A stretch of DNA of 64,000 bases. Origin: Zelopaecilomyces penicillatus (taxonomy: Eukaryota > Ascomycota > Sordariomycetes > Hypocreales > Pseudodiploosporaceae). Shown one piece after another: positions 49,300 to 62,663 of this stretch. A program made the translations under genes and the position numbers. The notes under the pieces are model-generated. The model made no database searches. It saw only the letters and a list, made by a program, of their open reading frames with translations, and was not told the origin of the DNA. The stretch lies in the NCBI GenBank assembly GCA_005765155.1, contig VCCP01000001.1:1-64000 (forward strand), given 5' to 3'. Every line of letters begins with the position of its first letter. The stretch's first letter is position 1.

Positions 49300-50499
49300 T
49301 TTAAAATTATATTTTTTATTATTATACTTTATCCTATCCAATGATTTTTACTATAGTAATTATCTATTATTTGATTTACCTGCTACTATTATTCTTCTAA
49401 GATATAAATAAAGCTATCCCCTTTATACCCTATAGCTGTCACTCTCTTCTTAAATATTATTATACTTTATAAACAACCAGTCTTAAATATAGTAGATAAT
49501 AGATTAGCTAAAGTTCCAGCTAGCAGCCTTTCTTTAGTAGAGCTTATATAGCAGACTTAATAGAAGTTTAATACCTTTAAGCTTGATCCTCTAATATATA
49601 TTACTAAATCAGAGAGGGCTATAAAGACAGAAATCAACCTATTTAAAAGGGATATACTAAGATTAAAAGAGATGATTTTAAAGATAAAATAAAGTATAGA
49701 AGATATAAATCTAATAGTTTATAATATAATATATATTATAGGTTTAGCCTTACACTGCTTTAGAAGGCTTATTTATATTATTAAAGACTTTTTTAATATA
49801 TTAAAACCAACACCTATCTTAATAGAAACTCAACTATAAGTAATAAAAAGAGCAATATCGAAATTCCCTCTATTATTATCTAATACTAAGAAAGTCAATA
49901 ATAAGTAAATCATCTGTTTTACTCTATATTTAATAACTGACTTATAACCCTTATAAAGTTAATATAATAGATATATTATTATCCTTGAATGGGCTTTCTA
50001 TTAAAGGAGACCAGCTATAACAGCGAGCCTGATTAAGATAAGCTATAGCTATCTCTTAGAATAACTCTTAAGAAGAAGTTTTAAACCCTAAATATTTAGA
50101 GAAATAACCTCTCTAAGATTCACTGGTTCTAGCCTAGCAATACAAGCCGATTAATATTATTTTAATCACTTTAATTATATTATTTTTATATAATATATCT
50201 ATATAAACTAGCTTTAGCTATATAGACTTAGGAATTAGATTAATTAAGCTTATCCAAGAATAATATAGCTAGGCAAGCTGCCTATATATATAGCAACCCC
50301 TTAAATATTATCAAGTTACCTAGCCATCTTATATATTCTATCTTATTATAAAAGCATCTACTAAAGTACCTATTAATCAGTGCTTTTGGCCCTATAGTAT
50401 AGAATATATTATAGTAGATTAGTATAATTATATCAGTGAACTTATAACCAGGCTTATTCTTTATATTTATCTTTGTAGCTAGATCAGCTGCCCTATATA
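49300..50499. other. AT-rich degraded repeat, possible plus-strand coding remnant
   Basis: On the plus strand at about 49,550-49,850 a charged helical stretch can be read (K-T-E-I-N-L-F-K-R-D-I-L-R-L-K-E), followed by a hydrophobic one, with few stops. It may be a remnant of an unidentified gene or transposon. The rest shows nothing. Confidence 0.3.
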
Positions 50500-51677
50500 T
50501 AATCTATAATAGATAGTATATAAAGCAGGCTATATAGTCTGCTATTTATTTCCTTCTCTCTTTCTAGTATAGGGCCAGTGTTTTCTTTTTTATATCCTAT
50601 TAGGTCCACTGCTTATTATACTTATCTGGTTTATAATTAAATAATTAATTCTTATCTATAATATAGTATAGTAAATAATAGCTGCTTATTGTTTTTAGAT
50701 TGGCTTTAAAGTGATTTAATAGATTATTATTTATTATTTATTAATAGTATATTATAGCTGGATTAATATATATTATAGCTATATTATTATTACTGCTTAT
50801 TATACTCTAGTATATTAGGCTTCTATTCTTTAAGTCTTTATTATCTATATCCTCCTCTATGCCTGGTAGTAGTAGTAAATATAGCTTTATATCTGCTGGT
50901 TGTATCTCTATATAATATATTAGATATATACTATATAGCTTATCTTTGCCTTTTATATATTATCTTTAGTCTGCTCTTATATCTAGATACTAATTTATAA
51001 TAGCCCTAGAATAGTATATTTATATTAGGAAGAGCTGTATAAACTCCTTATCTATATCCTTAGAGCATTGGCTATTAATATATAATTGCTAAGTTATGCT
51101 TAGAATAGTAATGAACTCTACTAGTATACTATTATAACCAGCCTATCTGGATTCCTATATAAAGTCTGATATATATTAAGGGGCGCCTATATAAATAATC
51201 TATTATATAAACCTATAATCAAAGCTAATACTGAAGGCAGATATTATAGTAAGTATATTTGATCTAATTAGCCTTTATCACTCCTAGATTGCTTTCTCCC
51301 TATCCTCCTTACTTATAATATTATAATCACTAGTATAGATTAGATATCCTAGCTCTTTGGCTATCTCTTTTATTAGCTTAATGGTTTGGTAGTAAATAAT
51401 AATCCTGGTAGCTTTATACCTATAAATCAGAGTATTACCTATACTAGTATTATATATTATAGCCTTATATAGCTATATAAGCTTAGCTATCCACTTATAT
51501 AGCCCTTCTAAACCTTTATATTATTAGATAAAATACTATATATTTATATGATTTATTAACTCCTTTACTATATAAGGTTATACTAATATATTATACTTTA
51601 TAAAAATAGGCTCTATCTTAGGTGGTAGTATTATAGTTAGCTAAATTATCTATATTTGAATCTGCTATATAAAGAAG
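50500..51677 (-). pseudogene. RecQ-like helicase B, C-terminal part
   Basis: The minus strand at about 51,190-51,120 reads I-I-Y-I-G-A-P, then S-D-F-I-[stop]-E-S-R-[stop]-A-G, a RIP form of RecQ motif VI (Q-E-S-G-R-A-G-R-D). Just upstream lies motif V (S-A-F-S-I-S-F-D-Y). Near 50,990 Y-L-D-I-R-A-D ... K-L-Y-S-I-Y fits the Y-L-D-G ... C-D-V-C region with cysteines turned to tyrosine. The N-terminal part is at 59,023-62,300 on the other side of Ty3 copy 3. Confidence 0.7.
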
Positions 51678-51682
51678 CTAAG

Positions 51683-52110
51683 TGTTATGACCCAACGATA
51701 TGGTCGTACAATAGGCTGGTTATATAATCAGAGGGAGGTATATACCATAGAGGAAGGGGACCAGTTATGATGGATCAGTGGGATTACCATAAGAATGGTG
51801 GTGAGTTAGGTGAGCCAGTGACTTGGATCACCCGGATCACCACTTACATAGTAAGTGATCTAAGTGATCCATGATATATATATATACCCTTAATTTTTAT
51901 TCTTTAGATATAGCTTAGATAGTTATCAATATACTTTCAACTTTATTATATTATTTATTACCGCTTACTATACTAATACTTAACCCCTGGTTATGATACT
52001 TAGTATCTATCATCAATATAACAGATATATTGCTTAGAATACCCTGACTTATCTACCAATATAAACCCTTTTTATTAGGTTTATCCCTTGGGAATTCACT
52101 AAACATCACA
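51683..52110 (+). repeat. 5' LTR of Ty3 copy 3
   Basis: TGTTATGACCC to AAACATCACA. The predicted transcript start AGTTATCAAT (51921-51930) and primer-binding site ATTGATAACT (52112-52121) have both changed by one RIP-type substitution and remain fully complementary. Confidence 0.94.
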
Positions 52111-52182
52111 CATTGATAACTCTTATTCAGTGGGTTACCATACAACCCTAAGTAATATCGCCAACTGCCTTAATTAATTATT

Positions 52183-54366
52183 ATGGGTACCACTCAACCA
52201 ACCCTTGCCTCACTTGCTATCAAGCTTCAGGCTCTGCATAAGAAGAATATAGAACTCGAAGCCAAATTACAAGCTAAACAGAAAAACCTTAATAAAATCA
52301 TTAAACCTTACAAGCCAGAACCTTTCACCAGACATTCTAGATCACTTCAAATATTCTTAATATAACTCAAAGCTTATCACCAGTTCTATCCCTACCAGTT
52401 ATAAGAGGAATCTGCAAAAATCCTATATACCATAGGATATATAGAGGGGGCTGCCCTTAAATGGTTTAAACCCATTATAAGAGACTATATGAATAAGGAG
52501 GAAAAAGACCAGAATAATAAAACCAAAAAGATCTTTCAAAAATACAATAACTTTAAAGATATAATTAAAGAAGTCTTTGAACAAGTAGATAAAGAGAGAG
52601 CTATAATCAAAAAACTTAAACTACTATATTAATATAGATCAGCCTTAGACTATGCCTTAGAATTCAGATAGATTACCTTATAGATCACTTAGAAAGATAA
52701 TGCACTAATAGAGTACTTCTATAACAGACTTAAGAAAGAAGTTAAGGATAAACTCTTTAGGGAGGATAGATCTGAAAATTTAGCTAAGTATATCGGAATA
52801 ACTACCAAGATTGATGACAGATAGTTTGTATAACGCAAACAAAGGAAAACCAAAGGATTAGGATAGAGTGATTTTGGATAAAAACCATAATACCAGCCTA
52901 ATCAAGGCAGACATAAAGAAGAACCCATTGCCTATGGATATACCCTAAATCCTGGAAGAATAGAACTCAATACAACCCAGAAAAGAGATATATCGAAAGT
53001 CCAATATTATAACTATAATAGATATAAATATATCTCCCGGTAATGCAAACAACCCAAGAAAGACAAGAAATCTTGGAAACCAATACCCAATATGTAATAA
53101 AGCGTATATACCATAGCCATAAATAGACAAACCCTGGCTATAATAGGACAAAGAGGATGGGGACAAGGATAACCCGGAAACTATAGACACCCCACACCCC
53201 AATAGTCACCAATACTACGGACCACACTAACCCAATCCAATATCATATAATGAGATCAATAACTGGATATAGATATAGATAAGGAAGAATACTTTAAAGA
53301 GATTCCAGACCAATAAGTAATCCCTACCATGGATAACGAAAACACCCTGATTAAAGATAAAACAATAAATAACAGCTCAGACTCCAGCTCTTTAGAATCC
53401 AAGAATAAAGAATCTCTTAGGATAACTCAATATTATACTACACCATATCCACCACCTAAGAGTACTGCCTATAAACACCTTAGGGAAGCAGTAATCAAAC
53501 TTATATAAATACCAAGCCATGCAGACAGAGTTAACCTTCAATTCATAATCACTAAATATATTTATAAATGGATATTAGAAGAAGGCCTAGGCATCCCTAT
53601 CCTAGAAGACCATCTTGGAAGAGCCTTTATATTGAAAACCAATTATAGCAAATATAAAGATAATTATACACTCCTAGACCCTAATTATATTTTCTACAGC
53701 GAAATCAGTTGGATGTTATGCATCGATTTCTCCTGTTTTTAATACCAGAAAACAAAAATCCAGAATAAATTCTTCCTATACTATATAGGAGTATAAGGAA
53801 TCAAGAATATCCTTATAGGAGATCAATTCATTGACTGGTATAAGGCTGAGTACTTTGCACCTTTTGGAATTGGTATGTTCGAACCATACCTTAAGACCCT
53901 AGAAGAGTATAGATAAGGAGCTGAAAATAAAGACTATAAGTCCATCTATTACAAGATCTATAAATAGGAAAAGCTTGAATTAGGATACAATGAACCATAA
54001 CTCATAGACTATAAAAAGGAGGACTTATATAATTGCATCAACCTTAAGTGTAATATACACTCATAATAGAAGCTGATACAATAGCATAAAAGACAACTAT
54101 TAGAAGACAGTATCCTAGGAAGAACTCAGTGCGAAGCCATAATGGCAATCAACTATAATAAACCTTAGTATAGACAATATATAAAAGAAAACAAACGCAT
54201 ATACAAGGAAATGAAGAACCTCTATAAACAAGAATTCAACTTCTAAACCTATAAAGGAAGTCAAGCTGATCGAACTCTATACCATATAATCACCCAAGGC
54301 TTAGACAGAATAAATTATAATAGATTATATAAGGAATGCAATCCTAGAAACTCAAAAAACGAGTAA
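52183..54366 (+). pseudogene. gag: gag remnant of Ty3 copy 3
   Basis: Starts at ATG 52183 with the same N-terminus as copy 1 (M-G-T-T-Q-P-T) and is open for 60 codons. From about 53,150 on it follows the intact Gag apart from RIP changes, including parts of the C-terminal Cys/His repeats. It ends at TAA 54364-54366. The slippery heptamer A AAA AAC is intact at 54354-54360. Confidence 0.85.
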
Positions 54367-57300
54367 AGTCACCTATAAAAGGGTTATAGCATAACCCCCT
54401 ATAAAAGACCCTCTATACAATAGGCACCAATGGGCTTAAACTAACGACAGAAATACAGATTATAGGATATTGTTTCCATGCTCTAGTAGATAGTAAAGTA
54501 ATAGGTAATTATATATCATCAAAAGCTATAAATCGTATATAATTACTATAGTATAACAAGGAAGAACCATACCCCTTATATAACCTGGAAGGAAATACCT
54601 TTATCTATAATAGAGGATAGATCGATAAAGAGATTGATCATCTCTAATTCAAAGTCCAAGGATATCAAGATAATACTATATTCGATATAATGGATACTAA
54701 AGAATATAAACTTATATTAGGCCATCCCTGGTTATTTAATAGTAACCCATAGATCAATTGAAAGATAGGCTAGATATAATAGAGCAATACCATATCATCT
54801 CCAAGAAATCATAAAGATCTAATAATAATAAGCAAAGTGAAGAAAGTATGCTTTATAGCTATTAAGAAGGGCCTCTTACTAGGAAATCATACTAAGAAAT
54901 AATATAACGGTTAATAATAACAAACCTAATGGGTTATTGCCGCCCTTAGGATAATAATAGAGCAACTATAAGAACACTCTAAGGATAAATCACTCTTAGA
55001 TATGGAAAAATAACTTGCATCTATACCGAAAGAATACTATAAGTATGTTAAACTGTTTTATGAAGAGCTTGAAATAAAGCTTCCCTTGTATAATCAATAG
55101 GATTATAAAATTCAGATTATAGATAGAAAGAAGCCTACTTTTACTAAGATCTATATACTAAACACCAAGGAACTCAAAACATTATAAGAGTACCTTGATA
55201 AAATACTTGAAAAGGGATATATCCAACCATCTATATCTAAAGCAGAATACCCTATTATGTTTATATTAAAAAAGAATAGCAAGCTATGACTGGTTATGGA
55301 TTATTGATTATTAAATATAATTATAATCAAGGATCGAATACCCTTATCATTAATTAATAAACTATATAATCGATTGTATGGAATGAACTGGTTTATTACT
55401 CTAGATCTTAAAGGAGTATATAATTTGATTTGAATAAAGAAAGGTAATGAATAGAAAACCGCTTTCAGAACCAAGTTTGGACTTTTTGAGTATCTGATAA
55501 TGCCTTTCAGCTTAACCAATGCCCCTGCAATATTCCAGCGTATAATCAATAACATTCTCCGAGAATATTTAGATATCTTTATAGTAGTCTACCTAGACGA
55601 TATCCTGATCTTCTCCTAAATAGAAGAAGAATATAGAGAATATATCTATAAGGTATTATAACTACTCTAAGATAATAATCTTCTCATTGAATCAGAAAAA
55701 TATAAATTTCATAAGTAAATAATTACCTTCCTAGGATATATCTTCTCACTAGATGAGATTTGAATGGAATCAGTAAAAATCACTGCAGTATATGACTAGC
55801 CGATGCTATAAGATGTTATAAATATATAAGAGTTTTTAGGCTTTATCAACTACTACTGAAAGTTCATCCACAACTATAGCAAAATAGCCATACCACTTAT
55901 CGAATATACTAAGAAAGATCACAAATTCCTATGAAAACCTGATGTGGATGCCATATTTGAAAAACTCAAAAAGCGAATCTATAAAGAACCTATACTAGCA
56001 ATATATAATCCAGACAAACCTATAGAACTCGAAACTGATGCTTTAAACTATACCATCGGAGCACAGATTAAACAATAAGATAATAAAGGTAGGCTATAAC
56101 CTATCGCCTTCTACTCCAAGAAACTTTATAGAATAGAACTTAATTATCCAATCTATAATAAGGAATTTATAGCTATTATTAAAGCCTTTAATGAATTCTT
56201 GTATTACTTATAAGAAAGCAATCACCAAATAAAGGTTTTTATCGATTATAAGAATATCTCTTACTTTGCTACCATATAGAAGTTAAATACATGATAAACC
56301 CGCTATATAGAAACCCTTATGGATTATAACTATAAAATCATTCATTATAAAGGATCTGAAAATAGCAGAGCAGACGCTCTAAGCCAAAGAAGCAATTATA
56401 ATAATGGAAAGCCTTATTATAAAGGATAAATCTTCTAAATAACCAAATCAGATACACTATAAATAAAATTAAATGCTATATATTGAGTTATGTCAGCTAA
56501 CCCTATCTTAAAACGAGTTAAATAAGTATACTCCTTAGAAGATATAGCGAGAGCACCTAAAGGCATAAAATAGAAAGATAAACATTATAAATATAATGGG
56601 AAACTCTGGATATCTAAAGAACTCTAGGAAACCATTATACAAGAATTATATGAATCCCCTATTTATAGTCATCAAGGAATTACAAAGACCACTGAATAAG
56701 CACAAAGATACTATGGATTCAAAGGACTATAATAAATAGTCTAGAAGATTATAAGTAACTGTATCACTTATAGATAAACCAAGCTAGCAAGACACAAACC
56801 ATATAGAGAGTTATAACCACTACCAGTGCCTATATAACTATAGGAATCAGTATTATTTAACTTTATTATCAAACTACCCCTATCAATAGAATCCCTTATA
56901 GGAGTAGCCTATAACTTGATATGGGTTATTATAGAAAGATTAATAAAGTTCTTATACTTTATACCCTATATTAAAGTAAGCTTAATAGAAGATCTTGCTT
57001 ATAACTTCAATAGAGTAGTAATAAGCTTATATAGCTTACTAGAGGAAATTATCTCTAATAGAGGAATAGCCTTTACCTTTAAATTTTAGTAAGGATTAAT
57101 AGGATATCTTAGGACCAGATATAGACTTAATACCGTCTATCACCCATAAATAGACAGATAAACAGAATAGATTAATTAGATTATTAAAGAATACTTATAT
57201 ACTTACATTAATTATCACTAAGATAATTAAGTAAAACACCTACCAATCATATAACTAGCTTATAACACATCTGTTTCCGAATCAATATAACTCACACTAA

Positions 57301-58265
57301 TATACACTAATTATAGATTTATACTGAAAGCATTTCACCTATTATATTAAGAGGGACCAAAATCGAAAAAGGCCATGCTTAACATTACATAAAAACGATA
57401 ATTATATAAAGAACTCTATATACAACTCCAAATCATCCATAACAGAATGAAACACTATACAGATCAACAAAGATTAAAGGGATCAATCTTTAAAGAGGAA
57501 GATATGATATACCTTTTGCACTATACACTAAACAAAACTTCTCCAAACATTACTATAATACAACCAAGCAATAAATTGGATTTTAAGAAACTTAAACCAT
57601 TCAAGATCAAGAAAGCTATTTCCAATACCAACTATAAACTTTCACTACCAAAGAATATACAGTTACACCCTATATTTCACATCTCCTTACTAAGCAAAGC
57701 ATCAGACAACTTAAAAGAACACATAGATATTATAGTATATATAATAGAAGAAGAATAGGAAGTCAAAACAATTATAGACTATAGGCTAAATAATAGTAAA
57801 AAAGAGTACCTGATTAAGTGGAAAGGATTTGGACTCAAGGAGAACTCATAGGAGCCCCCTAACCACCTAAACCATTACCGACCCCTAATATAACAATACC
57901 ACCAGAAGGCAAGAAGCCATCCTAGAAAATCGAGTTCTAATCAATCATATCAAAACCCCCTAATAACTGGATCTTAATCACTGCATCCAACTCTACCCGC
58001 TCAATTACATCTAGATTATCCAATGATTACAAACCCCGCTTCACCATCTTATAACCCCATAACACCACGGATTGACACTAACAATGCAAACGACTCAATC
58101 ACACTACCATAGCAGACACCACCTCCTATACTACCTAAAGTTACCTCTCCATCTCCTCCTCTTCTCACTCAATACAATTCTTTTCTAATAGAATCTTTAC
58201 AACTAGACAAACCGATTACCTTCTAAAAAATAAAACAAAACGGAAGAATATACCTAAGGACATAG
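54361..58265 (+). pseudogene. pol: pol remnant of Ty3 copy 3
   Basis: Follows the intact Pol throughout at the DNA level with many stops. RT Y-L-D-D is still readable at about 55,600. The longest open part is the integrase C-terminus at 57,447-57,758. The chromodomain is at about 57,765-57,900. Not functional. Confidence 0.88.
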
Positions 58266-58470
58266 TTATCCCTGAACCATCATAAGAACAACCCCAATAA
58301 ACACACTCTAAACAACAGGAAGTTGCTTTAATTATACAACATATCAAGTAACACTAGGAACAAAAGGAACAAGGCATAATAATATCACTAATGCCCTTGA
58401 TAAGAATCATAAGACTCTTGCGCTGATCAGTCTTCTGACTAGTACAACGTTTTGAGATACCTTAAGGTAT
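57859..58470 (-). pseudogene. Antisense Zn-cluster gene of Ty3 copy 3, RIP-damaged
   Basis: DNA-level homologue of the antisense gene at 31301-31912. The intron is again 51 bp (58253-58203), with the donor changed from GTATGT to GTATAT and the acceptor still AG. The start codon has become ATA. Frames are broken by RIP. Confidence 0.7.
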
Positions 58471-58589
58471 TATATTAAAAGCATAAAGGAAGAAGAAAAG
58501 AACCACACCTACAATTATAACTGGAATTATATTTTACAAAGGAACAACTAACAAGCCTTAAGGACAAGACTATTAGGAGGGAGACATCA

Positions 58590-59017
58590 TATCATGACCC
58601 AATGATATGGTCATATAATAAGCCGGTTATATAACCAGAGGGAGGTATATACCATAAAGGAAGAGGATCAGTCATAATGGATCAATAGGATCACCATAAG
58701 AATAGTGGTGAGCTAGATAAGCCAGCGACTTGGATCACCTAGATCACCACTTATATAGTAAGTAATCCAAGTAATCCATAATATATATATATACCCTCAA
58801 TTTTCATTCTTTAGATATAGCTTAGATAGTTATTAATACACTTTCAACTTCATTATATTGTTCGCTACCGCTTACTATACTGATACTTGACCCCTGGTTA
58901 CGATACTCGGTATCTATCACCAACATGACAGACATATTGCTTAGAATGCCCTGACTCATCTGCTAATATAAACCCTTTTCATTAGGTTTATCCCTTAGGA
59001 ATTCACCAAACATTATA
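58590..59017 (+). repeat. 3' LTR of Ty3 copy 3
   Basis: TATCATGACCC to AAACATTATA, preceded by the polypurine tract GGAGGGAGA and followed by CTAAG. Confidence 0.94.
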
Positions 59018-59022
59018 CTAAG

Positions 59023-62000
59023 CCTCTATATACTCTTATAAAATATAGCTATAATCATTAGATAGTACTTATTAATTATAATTTGATCTAGCTTATTATA
59101 TATCTTAAGCTTATATATATACTCTAAGAAGCTTAACTTATATATAGCTTTAATTAATACTATTATCAAGGGTATTAATCTCTTTTTACTAAAGGCTTAG
59201 ATAATAGCCCTTAGCCTGATTATAGCTAGCTATTTTAGTATATTATTTTATAGTACTATTATAAGAAGGATTAGAATGGTTATTCCTATATCTATTAGCA
59301 TTATTATAATTATAATAATCAAAGTCTTACTAGACCCTATAACTAATACAATTATAACTTGCTTACCTATACCTGGATTTATTATTACTAGTATAATATT
59401 ATATTGCCCTAAATATCAAAGCTATAGTATTGGATTATTATATAGTTTTTAAGCTATCTCTTTTAAATCCTTTTCCTTAATCAGTGATCTTATATATAGG
59501 CTTATCTTCCGATATATACTTAATAGATCAAGTATAGGTATTAGTATTAAACCTTTTATATAATATCTAGTCCCCTTCTTTATTAATAGCTTATCTATCC
59601 TAAATAGAGTATACTAGCTAAATAATATATAGAATATATAGTAGAGCAATATATTTATTATTAGTATTATAGAGCTAATATAGGTATAGTTGAATATTTA
59701 AAATAAGTGATTACTACCTTTTACTAGATCAATTATAAGGTCCTCCTCCTTAATAGCCTTAGCTATATTAATGTCCTCTATATTAAAGTTAGCCTGCTCT
59801 TTAGGTAAGAATTTCTCTTTTATAATCAATACTATCGCTTACCATCACTATATTACCTTAAACTCAGAAAGCTAAGTATATATACAGGCCTGGTTAAGGC
59901 ATTTTAAAACAGCCTTATCCAGCTATACTATCCTATCCAGCTTTAAGAATAGATATAGAGAAAGTAAGCTACTTAGCTTAGCCTATTATAAGAAGACTAG
60001 CTATAATAGCTATATAATAGTATTAAATATTAATACTAGTTTAATAATAATAGATGATATAAATTGAATATTATTATTATCCTTATCTATCTACTCTTAA
60101 CTTTTATAATATTGAATATATATTATTAGTATCTACTCTTATAGTAGTATACTTTAGTATTAATTATTACTATTAATATAAATTATAATAAGAAACTTTA
60201 GTGCTTTTAATAGAGATATAAGCAAGATATATAATAGTATAACCAATACTTTTAAGAACTCCTATATATTAGTCTTATATATAATTATAGCCTATAGATA
60301 TATTCTTTTATTATAATTATCATCTTATATAAAGATTTATCTAAGGTCTGCTCTCTATTTAATTTGATTAAGCAGTGCTATATCTATACTATATAGAAGC
60401 TTAGTATTCCTCTTATTAATAAGCTATAATCTATTATAATCCTCTATATTAAGATTATTCTTTAATATTACTATATTAATAATAACTATATCCCTAATAT
60501 TAAATAAAAGCTTATTAAATAATATATTATATACCTGCTTATATTTAGATAAGATTAGTTATAATATATGCCTTATATATAGTATTATCCCTAGATAGGT
60601 TATTTTTATTTTATTCTAAGATTATTATATCTACTTCCTAGTAATAATCAACTTAGCTATTATTATTATATATAATTATTATTAAAGTATATAATTAAAT
60701 ACTATTTCTTCTTTTTGATATATAAACTCTTTATAGAGCCTCCCTAGTATTACTAATATCTGCCTTTTATTATCTGCTTAATAGAAGTATATAGCTTTAA
60801 ATAGGACTAGCTATACTATTTAAATAAGTATAAAGAGGCTGCTATTATAGTTATCTGGATTATATTAATTATCTTGATTTTTTTGCTGCTTTATAATATT
60901 ATCTAGGTTATTACTACTATAACCTTTCTTTTAGCTCTTGCTTCTAGCTCCTATCTTATTATTATAGGCTAATGTTTAACTTATTATTATATAAAAGCTA
61001 AGGATTAGCAATCAGAAATATATACTATTGATATAATAGTATATTAATCTTATATAGAAGTTATGGATAGTATATTCTAGTCTTGCCTTATCTTTTTCTA
61101 TATAGTTAATATTATTAATACTATCTCTCTCCTTAAGTTTATATACTATTTTAAATAATTTATCTATAGCCTTATATTACTCCTATATAGGCTTAATTAT
61201 ATCCTATAATAATACTTGATCTTCTATCTTATATATAAAGTGCCTATTCTATTAATAAGCTATCCTATAATAGTATATTAATAACTCCTTTATCCTTTAA
61301 AAGTATATTATAAATATAGACTTATTTTTAAAATAGTAGAATATAATATCCTTGCTCTTTTTATTATTTCTAGAAGCAAAATCATTTAACTATTATATAT
61401 ATTATTAGATTATCTTTCTCTCTAGTAATCTATTTACTATTAAGCTATAGCCTTTCCTAAATAAAGCCTTAATAGTTATTAGTATAATCCTTAGGTCTAT
61501 CTTTTTATTATCCTTATCCTTTATATTAATACTTAGGCCTATTATTTTTATAGCTATAATAATATATTATAGTATCCTATTTAATAGAATATCTATTTCC
61601 TTGAGTAATCTAAATAATAATCTGATCTCTTTATCTTATAGATTATAGAGGTAGATGAGAAATCCTATTTAGACCAATTATTGCTCTCTATCCTTATAAG
61701 CATTATTAAGATTATATACTATAACTACTCTACTCTTAATATTATAAGCTATTTACTATAAGTTTACTTTTAATCTATAAAGCAGTTATAGGTCTATTGA
61801 TAATAGGTCTGGCCTAGAATACTTATACTTTAATAATATAAATAATAATAGTATCTCTTTATCTATAATAAAATAATTAATCAAGCCTTTAATAGTAAAG
61901 TATATCTATAATATATAGGCCTTTTATAAATAGATATTATTTATAGTATACTTAGATATTATCCTTTTATATCTGGATATATAGTTATATATTATCTATA

Positions 62001-62300
62001 ACTATCTAATAATAAAATTATATATCTTTGATTTATATAAGTATATATAATTATTATATATTATAAGCCTATTAATCTTCTTATAAAGTACTCTTCTATC
62101 TAACTAGTATTATTAGAGCTTATCTTTCCTATATAGATTATATATTAAGAGTAAGTTAACTATTATCTATAGCCTCTTCTCTCTTATCTAATAAGATTCT
62201 CTCTATAGATAATATCTCTATTTTATAGGGCTATCAAATATAATATAGGTCTTATACTACTAGTATATTACTATACTATATTCTTTATTAAAAATAAAAT
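59023..62300 (-). pseudogene. RecQ-like helicase B, N-terminal part
   Basis: On the minus strand motif I reads V-L-V-I-G-S-S-K-T-L at about 59,361-59,322, then G-I-T-I-L as in helicase A. Upstream sequence to about 61,500 aligns with the N-terminal region of helicase A; beyond that it is too degraded to follow. The two paralogues differ beyond RIP changes. The 5' limit is uncertain. Confidence 0.6.
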
Positions 62301-62365
62301 TATAATTCTTTATTTTTAATATTATATATTACTAGCTAATCCCCTTTAATTATTAGGGTTATAGT

Positions 62366-62388
62366 TATATATATATATATATATATAT
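62366..62388. repeat. (TA)n microsatellite
   Basis: A run of about eleven TA units just before the composition changes from AT-rich to normal. Confidence 0.9.
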
Positions 62389-62663
62389 TGATTGAATAAA
62401 CTTAAAGATATATACCTTCTCTTCTTCTTTAATTAAGTATATAGCTGTTTACCCTCTCTTTCTCTTCTCTCTCTTTCACTTCCTTTGCTTTACTTTATAA
62501 GCCAAACCCTGGCTTACCTTCGCTATCTTAAGAGGCCCTACCTTATATCACAGCCAATCAACATCAACCTTTTCATTCAATTCCTTTTTTATCCCACTAT
62601 ACAAAATGCCCACTACCCCTATCAGATCATTTCCCGTGTAGATTACCACCATTGTGGTATCTG
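62389..62663. other. Transition zone between AT-rich subtelomere and core-like DNA
   Basis: Pyrimidine-rich on the plus strand (62,415-62,490), then mixed sequence with a 63-codon plus-strand open frame (62,485-62,676) that shows no family features. The junction with the truncated acyltransferase gene is near 62,664-62,690. Confidence 0.45.

Larger units (their letters stand above)
51683..59017 (+). mobile_element. Ty3 chromovirus copy 3, RIP-mutated, complete outline
   Basis: Two 428-bp LTRs (51683-52110, 58590-59017) with the target duplication CTAAG at 51678-51682 and 59018-59022. Gag, frameshift heptamer, pol, antisense gene and polypurine tract are all in place but carry many RIP stops. 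The 3' end is of the same type as the intact element, while the first half of gag is of the copy 1 type. It lies within helicase B at what looks like the same homologous position as the intact element in helicase A. Confidence 0.95.
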
